NCBI GenBank assembly: GCA_009785015.1
Contig: WQXD01000256.1
Span: 1-5,416, forward strand
Length of the DNA: 5,416 nucleotides
Direction: 5' to 3'
DNA from: Oscillospiraceae bacterium
GTDB lineage: Bacteria > Bacillota_A > Clostridia > Oscillospirales > WRJC01
In this document: piece by piece, positions 1 to 4,003 of the stretch
How the letters are laid out: the number at the start of each line of letters is the position of its first letter
How positions within the stretch are numbered: the first letter of the stretch is position 1
The notes under the pieces: model-generated
The model's database searches: none
What the model was told of the DNA's origin: nothing
Seen by the model: only the letters and a program-made list of their open reading frames with translations
Translations under genes and position numbers: made by a program

Positions 1-303
<303 letters not shown>

Positions 304-317
304 TTATTTAATTTAAA

Positions 318-602
318 TTACTCTACAACTGCCAAAATATCGCTCTGCCTGACAATTACGAATTCTTCTTCGTCTATTTTTATCTCCGTGCCCGAATATT
401 TGTTTGTGACCACCTTGTCGCCCGCCTTCACCGTCATGACCACGTCCTTGCCTTCTACGACCCCGCCCGGGCCGACTTCGACGACTTCGGCGATCTGCGG
501 TTTTTCCTTCGCCGAACCCGTGAGAATAATGCCGCTTTTTGTCTTTTCCTCGGCGTCCGCCATTTTGAGGATAACCCTGTCCGCCAATGGTTTGAGTTTC
601 AT
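318..602 (-). CDS. groES: GroES co-chaperonin (Hsp10)
   Basis: GroES is the heptameric lid of the GroEL folding chamber in the cytoplasm. The 94-residue protein has the usual family length. It starts MKLKPLADRVILK, the conserved N-terminal beta strand. The GroEL-contacting mobile loop is around residues 16-35, containing GIILTGSA; the IAEVVEVGPG segment (about 38-47) follows, and the C-terminal half has the canonical VKAGDKVVTNKYSGTEIKIDEEEFVIV-type core ending in DILAVVE (the motif is split here only for description; it spans about residues 58-94). The SD AAGGAGG (614-620) lies 11 bases before the ATG, slightly long but strong. It is the first gene of the groES-groEL operon, transcribed leftward from the promoter at 687-715 and controlled by the CIRCE element at 649-675, so heat-shock induction through loss of HrcA repression is expected. 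No anomalies were seen. Confidence 0.98.
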   Translation of the reverse strand: MKLKPLADRVILKMADAEEKTKSGIILTGSAKEKPQIAEVVEVGPGGVVEGKDVVMTVKAGDKVVTNKYSGTEIKIDEEEFVIVRQSDILAVVE

Positions 603-648
603 GATTTTCTGTTCCTCCTTAAAGTATTTATTGTTTTTTTATCAACTT

Positions 649-675
649 TCGGCACTCCTATGTGCCGAGTGCTAA
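649..675 (-). promoter_or_regulatory. CIRCE operator (HrcA binding site) of groES-groEL
   Basis: The classic CIRCE element is TTAGCACTC-N9-GAGTGCTAA, bound by the repressor HrcA. On the plus strand the left arm here is TCGGCACTC (649-657), the spacer is exactly 9 bases (658-666), and the right arm is a perfect GAGTGCTAA (667-675). Seven of nine left-arm bases match; the TT-A end is replaced by TCG. The site begins a few bases after the predicted groES transcription start (about 680) and ends before the SD, which is the usual placement. The altered left arm creates a second palindrome, CGGCAC-N6-GTGCCG (650-667), inside the element. Confidence 0.93.
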
Positions 676-686
676 CAACAATGACT

Positions 687-715
687 ATTTTACCGCATCG
701 GCAAAAAAAAATCAA
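687..715 (-). promoter_or_regulatory. Sigma-A type promoter of groES-groEL
   Basis: Read on the minus strand, a -35 box TTGATT (710-715) is separated by 17 bases from a -10 box TAAAAT (687-692). The -35 matches TTGACA at 4 of 6 positions and the -10 matches TATAAT at 5 of 6. Start would be near base 680, placing CIRCE at about +5 to +31 and leaving a leader of roughly 78 bases. The arrangement is the standard one for an HrcA-repressed housekeeping-sigma promoter. It is predicted by inspection only. Confidence 0.75.
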
Positions 716-730
716 TACATAAAAGCCATA

Positions 731-783
731 TTTAACACTTTTTTAACAATTTGGTTTATCAATCATAAGTATCAAGTGTTAAA
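731..783. repeat. Perfect 10-bp inverted repeat upstream of the carboxypeptidase gene
   Basis: TTTAACACTT (731-740) and AAGTGTTAAA (774-783) are exact reverse complements, separated by 33 bases (centre to centre 43 bases, about four helical turns). The right arm overlaps the putative -10 box of the plus-strand gene at 780-785. The loop also contains TATCAA at 757-762, repeated at 770-775. The layout would suit a repressor binding two half-sites, but the region is AT-rich and no regulator is identified. Confidence 0.5.
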
Positions 784-785
784 AT
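756..785 (+). promoter_or_regulatory. Candidate promoter of the VanY-type carboxypeptidase gene
   Basis: TTATCA (756-761; 4 of 6 matches to TTGACA), an 18-base spacer, and TAAAAT (780-785; 5 of 6 matches to TATAAT). A start near 792 would give a leader of about 27 bases with the SD at 806-811. The promoter is weaker than the others in the window and lies back to back with the groES promoter, 40 bases between the two -35 boxes. The -10 box coincides with one arm of the inverted repeat at 731-783. Confidence 0.4.
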
Positions 786-805
786 ACTCATATGCCATCA
801 CAAAC

Positions 806-811
806 GGGAGG
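806..811 (+). promoter_or_regulatory. Shine-Dalgarno site that decides the carboxypeptidase start
   Basis: GGGAGG lies 7 bases before the ATG at 819 and 10 bases before a second, adjacent ATG at 822. Both spacings are workable; 7 is closer to the common optimum, so 819 is chosen. The choice changes the protein by one Met only. Confidence 0.75.
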
Positions 812-818
812 AATTTAG

Positions 819-2120
819 ATGATGAACCAGAACCGGAGCGGGTATAGCCGGCAGAGCCCGTACAACTTCACGGGCCCGCAAAAAAGGCCTCCCGCAAGGC
901 GCAGGCCGCGCAAAAAGAGGAGTCTCGCCAAATACGGCTTCCGTATAATTTTGTTTTTTGTATTTTTCGCGCTTGTGGGATCCTTGTCGGCGGGTTTGTT
1001 TTTTTTGTCGCTCACCGGAGGCAGACACCCCGGCGACATAGTGTACGAAATCAAGATGACCGAAATAAAAAACGAAAAACCGACCGAGGTTTCTTCGCTT
1101 GTGCAGCTCTCCCGCGAGACTGGCTTTTTCGGCGGGCAGTACTATTTCCCCATAAACAAGATTATGGAGAACATGGGATTTGTGGTGGTCGGCGACAAAA
1201 GCGAGCTGAGTTTTTTCAGGAAGGAATCCGACGAGTACGTAAAATTCATCACGGGTTCGGCGGCAGCGTATATAAACGGCGAAAAGTACCGGCTGCCCGG
1301 CCCCGCTTTCATCGACGGCGACGACAACATATGCGTGCCCCTTGAGTTTTTGGAAAACCGGTTCCAAAACCTGCGTTTTGCGTGGGACGGCGGCAAAAAC
1401 AAAATAACGCTCGACGTGGGCGAAGTGGGGGAATACTGCTTTGAGATACACAAGGCCGAAGCCCTGCCCCCCGTCGAGGAATCCCCGGAGTTCGGCAGCC
1501 TGCCGGTGGAATTTAAAACGGATTTATCGGCGTATGAAAAGTATTTCAACCCTCCGGCAAACGACAAGGACCGGTATCTGGTTTTGATAAACGCTTCAAA
1601 CCCGCTTGAAAACCCGGATTATGTCCCGCCGGATCTGACAAATCTGGCCGACACAAGGCAGGACGGCCGCGCCGTCCAGCAGCTGGGGCTGTATCCCGCG
1701 ATGGCCTTGGAGGCGTTTCTTGCCGAAGCGCGGGCAAACGGGTTTTCCGGGATCACCGTGACCAGCGCCTACCGCAGCTATGACTATCAGGCGCAGCTGT
1801 TCGCGGAGGAGACGGCGAGGGCGGGGAGCGAGGAGGCGGCGGCGGTTTCGGTGGCGCGCCCGGGCCAGAGCGAGCACCAGAGCGGGCTGGGGGTGGACAT
1901 GCACAACCACAGCGCCGCCAACCAGGATTTCGGCAGCACGCCCGACGGGATCTGGCTCGCCGAAAACGCGCGCCATTTCGGCTTTATTCTGCGCTACCCG
2001 AAGGACAAAACGGAGATAACCGGGATAAAATACGAGCCCTGGCATTTCCGCTATGTGGGCCGCCGCGCCGCCTCGGTCATGTACGAGAAAAATCTGTGCC
2101 TTGAAGAGTATCTGGGCTAA
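819..2120 (+). CDS. Membrane-anchored D-Ala-D-Ala carboxypeptidase, VanY/DacB type (peptidase M15B)
   Basis: Enzymes of this family are zinc peptidases that remove the terminal D-Ala from peptidoglycan stem peptides outside the membrane. The protein has 433 residues. Residues 1-42 are cytoplasmic and very basic (PARRRPRKKRS at 25-35), followed by one membrane segment at about 43-65, so it is a signal-anchor (type II) protein. Residues about 95-200 resemble the copper-amine-oxidase-like N-terminal domain seen in many Clostridia surface proteins: YINGEKYRLPG at 151-161, then VPLEFL and KITLDV at 195-200. The C-terminal catalytic domain (about 255-433) has SAYRSY (316-321), SEHQSGLGVDMH (351-362) and YEPWHFRYVG (405-414). 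By family pattern the zinc ligands are His353, Asp360 and His409, with Glu406 as catalytic base; all are present, so it should be active. I do not call it vanY itself: no vancomycin-resistance neighbours are visible and general wall maturation is as likely. Its stop overlaps the convergent lipoprotein gene by 4 bases. Confidence 0.92.
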   Translation: MMNQNRSGYSRQSPYNFTGPQKRPPARRRPRKKRSLAKYGFRIILFFVFFALVGSLSAGLFFLSLTGGRHPGDIVYEIKMTEIKNEKPTEVSSLVQLSRETGFFGGQYYFPINKIMENMGFVVVGDKSELSFFRKESDEYVKFITGSAAAYINGEKYRLPGPAFIDGDDNICVPLEFLENRFQNLRFAWDGGKNKITLDVGEVGEYCFEIHKAEALPPVEESPEFGSLPVEFKTDLSAYEKYFNPPANDKDRYLVLINASNPLENPDYVPPDLTNLADTRQDGRAVQQLGLYPAMALEAFLAEARANGFSGITVTSAYRSYDYQAQLFAEETARAGSEEAAAVSVARPGQSEHQSGLGVDMHNHSAANQDFGSTPDGIWLAENARHFGFILRYPKDKTEITGIKYEPWHFRYVGRRAASVMYEKNLCLEEYLG

Positions 2121-3604
2121 GAGATCCCGAAGCTCTCTAAGGTCTTTTGTATCGCGGCGTTCACTTTGTCGGCGTTCTTTTCAAAGACCGAGGTTATGGG
2201 CGTGGCCTTTATCGCCGCGTCCTGATATGTGTTTGTGACGTTGTTCCAGCTGTACGCGTCCGCAATGCCGAAGACGCGGCTGCCCCTGATCACATTGAGC
2301 ATGTCCACGCTCTCGTCGTCGCGGAAAAATTTGCCGATATACGACACTTCGTAGTACGCCGGTATGATGGTGTGCGCGCTGAGCATCCCCAGCGCGTCGA
2401 GGGCGGCCGACGTTCTCGGCAGGTCTTTGTTGGTCACCGGTATGCAGGTCACCGTAGCCTGCCCCAGCACATAGGAGTAATACTGGCTTTGGGCCGCGTC
2501 GTACTTCGGATGCGGCAGAATGCCGAAATCGCTTTCCATCTGCCTGAACCTTCTCGTGTGGGCTAATATTTCGGGGCAGAAAAGCGCGTCACCGTCCAAG
2601 AAATTATATGTGGCGTGCTTGTCGGAAGGCAGCCCCTTTATATTCAGGTATATATTCATGGTATAGCCCGGGGTCTGCATCATGTCGATTATTTTGCCGT
2701 AGACGTCAAAGAAGCGCTCGCCCGCCTGCCCGTAGACGGGCAGCCCGTCGGAGTCGCGGGTTATGAGGTTTTCGCCGCCGGCTATCAGTATCCCCGTGTA
2801 GTGCTGCGTGTGGGTCACCTGCCCCCAGCGGTCCGCGGCGGTCCAGGCCCCGTCGCCGTCGAGGTCCAGGGCCGCCGCCTTCTGGTATTCCATCATGGCG
2901 TCAAAAGTCCATTTTCCCTCCCGCACGAGGTCATAGGGCATATTCAGCCCCAGATCCTGCGTCATCGCCTTGTTGAAATACAAAACCCAGGTGGCGTCGT
3001 CGGTTAAAAGGTTGTAGTCCCCTGTCATAAAATACAAATGCTGCTTTATCGAATAGTCGCGTATCGAGCTCGAGTCCCACCAGGGCTTGTCTATCTGCAG
3101 CCCCGGCATATCGCGCAAGTTGACAAAATACCCCTCCGCGGCCAAGGGGCCGATATTCCAGGACTGCACGATCATGACGTCGTAGTCGTCGACGCCGGAG
3201 CCTATCATCTTTTTTAGTACGGACGGGGCGTCGTTGCCGATTCGCGCGTATTCCGCGATTTTCATATTCAGCCTGTCTTCGATTATCGTGTTGCGTATGT
3301 AAAACGCGTCGTTGACCGGCTCGCCGTTTTGCTCCTCCACGTATTCCATATGCATATTCCCGAAATCCCAGTCCCAGACCTGGTCGGTGAAGAACCGTAT
3401 CTCATAGCCATCTAAGTTCTGTTCCGGCACAAGCGTCATGAGATCGACTTTGCCCGTGCTTTCATCCGGGGCTTCGCCGCTCTCTTTGGTGGCGGCGTCG
3501 GTTGTGCCGCCGGTTTCGCCGGTTGTCGCCTCGCCGCAGGCGACGGCCGCCGCGGCCACGGCGGCTAAAAGCGCGAGCAGAAATATTTTTTTTGCGATTT
3601 TCAT
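2117..3604 (-). CDS. Extracellular solute-binding lipoprotein (ABC transporter, carbohydrate type)
   Basis: This 495-residue protein looks like a family 1 type extracellular solute-binding protein (COG1653-like), which captures a ligand, usually a sugar or oligosaccharide, and delivers it to an ABC permease. It begins with a lipoprotein signal: MKIAKK, a hydrophobic stretch at 7-22, and Cys23 in AVAC, an Ala-rich lipobox acceptable to signal peptidase II. Residues 24-54 are a Thr/Gly/Glu-rich linker. The mature part has the family's look: DVMIVQSWNIGPLAAEGYFVNL, WVLYFNKAM, WTFDAMMEYQKAA, DFGILPHPKYD and a C-terminal helical tail. DLDGDGAWTAAD at 247-258 is an EF-hand-like loop with Asp at positions 1, 3, 5 and 12, suggesting bound calcium. 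The SD GAGGT (3612-3616) is 7 bases before the ATG. Transcription starts from a perfect consensus promoter at 3655-3683 overlapped by a palindrome. No permease or ATPase gene is in the window, so it looks monocistronic. Ligand is unknown. Confidence 0.88.
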   Translation of the reverse strand: MKIAKKIFLLALLAAVAAAAVACGEATTGETGGTTDAATKESGEAPDESTGKVDLMTLVPEQNLDGYEIRFFTDQVWDWDFGNMHMEYVEEQNGEPVNDAFYIRNTIIEDRLNMKIAEYARIGNDAPSVLKKMIGSGVDDYDVMIVQSWNIGPLAAEGYFVNLRDMPGLQIDKPWWDSSSIRDYSIKQHLYFMTGDYNLLTDDATWVLYFNKAMTQDLGLNMPYDLVREGKWTFDAMMEYQKAAALDLDGDGAWTAADRWGQVTHTQHYTGILIAGGENLITRDSDGLPVYGQAGERFFDVYGKIIDMMQTPGYTMNIYLNIKGLPSDKHATYNFLDGDALFCPEILAHTRRFRQMESDFGILPHPKYDAAQSQYYSYVLGQATVTCIPVTNKDLPRTSAALDALGMLSAHTIIPAYYEVSYIGKFFRDDESVDMLNVIRGSRVFGIADAYSWNNVTNTYQDAAIKATPITSVFEKNADKVNAAIQKTLESFGIS

Positions 3605-3649
3605 TTTTTTGACCTCTTGTTTCTAAAATTTGATTTCAACATTATATAT

Positions 3650-3669
3650 GCTCTATTATATAACAGAGC
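3650..3669. promoter_or_regulatory. Palindromic operator candidate over the lipoprotein -10 box
   Basis: GCTCT (3650-3654) and AGAGC (3665-3669) flank a central TTATATAA (3656-3663), itself palindromic. The whole 20-base site is symmetric except for one base pair (A3655 versus C3664). It covers the entire -10 box at 3655-3660 of the lipoprotein promoter, so a bound protein would block RNA polymerase. Sugar-uptake genes are often controlled by LacI- or GntR-family repressors; the central sequence lacks the CG centre typical of LacI operators, so the family is left open. Confidence 0.5.
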
Positions 3670-3683
3670 GGCGGATATGTCAA
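3655..3683 (-). promoter_or_regulatory. Perfect consensus sigma-A promoter of the lipoprotein gene
   Basis: On the minus strand, TTGACA (3678-3683), a spacer of exactly 17 bases (3661-3677) and TATAAT (3655-3660). All 12 consensus bases match at optimal spacing. Start would be near 3648, giving a leader of about 44 bases. A promoter this strong usually needs a repressor to be useful, consistent with the palindrome over the -10 box. Confidence 0.88.
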
Positions 3684-3737
3684 CTTTAATTTGTCGATGA
3701 AAAAAGAAAAAATAACGGGAATTGGAAAAAATAACCA

Positions 3738-3766
3738 TTGACAAACCGTTTTGAATTTGGTATCAT
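3738..3766 (+). promoter_or_regulatory. Distal promoter (P1) of the exported-protein gene
   Basis: TTGACA (3738-3743), a 17-base spacer and TATCAT (3761-3766; 5 of 6 matches to TATAAT). A-rich sequence at about 3699-3737 could serve as an UP element. Start would be near 3773, giving an untranslated leader of about 230 bases that includes the hairpin at 3787-3814 and the whole second promoter. It lies back to back with the lipoprotein promoter, 54 bases between -35 boxes. Confidence 0.75.
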
Positions 3767-3786
3767 AATTCACAGGCCGTGAGAGC

Positions 3787-3814
3787 GTTTGGTTTTCATT
3801 TTCAAAAACCGAAC
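3787..3814 (+). other. Stem-loop in the P1 leader
   Basis: GTTTGGTTTT (3787-3796) pairs with AAAACCGAAC (3805-3814) over 10 pairs, one of them a G-U wobble (T3790 with G3811), closing an 8-base loop (3797-3804). An alternative pairing, TTTGGTT (3788-3794) with AACCAAA (3812-3818), is possible. It is not followed by a T-run, so it is not an intrinsic terminator. It could be a leader RNA structure or, as DNA, an imperfect operator just downstream of P1. Confidence 0.45.
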
Positions 3815-3816
3815 CA

Positions 3817-3836
3817 AATGTTACACTAATGTTACA
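3817..3836 (+). repeat. Two 9-bp direct repeats, one helical turn apart, upstream of P2
   Basis: AATGTTACA occurs at 3817-3825 and again, exactly, at 3828-3836. The 11-base period puts both copies on the same face of the helix. They end 15 bases before the -35 box of P2 (3852) and lie about 45-65 bases downstream of the P1 start. This is a plausible binding site for a tandem-binding response regulator or similar activator of P2. The regulator is unknown. Confidence 0.5.
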
Positions 3837-3941
3837 AAGCCGAAAATTTCGTTGTAAATCGCTTTAGTTGGGTGTATAATGTAGACTGGCGAAGAGTGAA
3901 AAAACAAACAATTTTCAAGATTGTTTTTTGATTTCGGCTTT
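3836..3941. repeat. Long-range 10-bp inverted repeat bracketing P2
   Basis: AAAGCCGAAA (3836-3845) and TTTCGGCTTT (3932-3941) are exact reverse complements 86 bases apart, enclosing the P2 promoter. In a P1 transcript they could pair and close a large loop. The right arm overlaps a 10-bp direct repeat, TTTTTGATTT at 3925-3934 and 3939-3948. An AT-only hairpin, AAACAAT (3906-3912) with ATTGTTT (3920-3926), lies inside. The arms could have arisen by chance in such biased sequence. Confidence 0.3.
3852..3880 (+). promoter_or_regulatory. Proximal promoter (P2) of the exported-protein gene
   Basis: TTGTAA (3852-3857; 4 of 6 matches to TTGACA), a 17-base spacer and a perfect TATAAT (3875-3880), immediately preceded by TG. 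Start would be near 3887, giving a leader of about 117 bases. The direct repeats at 3817-3836 sit where an activator would touch polymerase. Confidence 0.7.
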
Positions 3942-3987
3942 TTGATTTTCCCACCAAATTGCGTAAAAAATTTAAAATAAAGATAAT

Positions 3988-3993
3988 AAGGAG
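3988..3993 (+). promoter_or_regulatory. Shine-Dalgarno site of the exported-protein gene
   Basis: AAGGAG, 10 bases before the ATG at 4004. It fixes this start over the in-frame Met codon 9 codons further in, which has no SD and would lose part of the basic signal-peptide region. Confidence 0.85.
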
Positions 3994-4003
3994 AAACAAA
4001 GTT

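Larger units (their letters stand above)
3605..4003. other. Divergent control region, no gene
   Basis: These 399 bases separate the lipoprotein gene from the exported-protein gene. I see no credible coding sequence: the only longer open frame crossing it, on the minus strand at 3832-4326, has no SD and mostly mirrors the real gene at 4004. The stretch is AT-rich with A-tracts at about 3699-3737 between the two back-to-back -35 boxes, which could act as UP elements. It holds one leftward promoter with a palindrome, two rightward promoters, a hairpin, a pair of direct repeats and an SD, each listed separately. No riboswitch class was recognised. Confidence 0.8.

Noticed and set aside
798..1451. 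217-codon open frame on the minus strand
   Set aside because: It lies antisense within the carboxypeptidase gene, has no SD, and its product is low in family-like features; the plus-strand frame has all the catalytic motifs.
1596..2045. 149-codon open frame on the minus strand, rich in Arg
   Set aside because: Antisense shadow of a GC-rich stretch of the carboxypeptidase gene; no start signals.
819..2120. A vancomycin-resistance cluster
   Set aside because: The gene resembles VanY by fold family only; no VanR/S, VanH, ligase or VanX gene is adjacent, and M15B enzymes are common in non-resistant Clostridia.
2120..2138. AGAGA / TCTCT hairpin right after the convergent stops
   Set aside because: Only five pairs with a 9-base loop and no T-run on either strand; too weak for an intrinsic terminator.
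2141..2189. Inverted repeat GGTCTTT / AAAGACC as a terminator for the carboxypeptidase gene
   Set aside because: The loop is 35 bases, no T-run follows the right arm, and it is inside the lipoprotein coding sequence.
2147..3007. Two plus-strand open frames (2147-2566 and 2615-3007)
   Set aside because: They are antisense to the lipoprotein gene, lack SD sites and encode His/Val/Arg-rich sequence typical of antisense reading.
3773..4003. Known riboswitch in the P1 leader
   Set aside because: I looked for the conserved cores of common classes such as cyclic-di-GMP and found none; only a simple stem-loop and repeats are visible.
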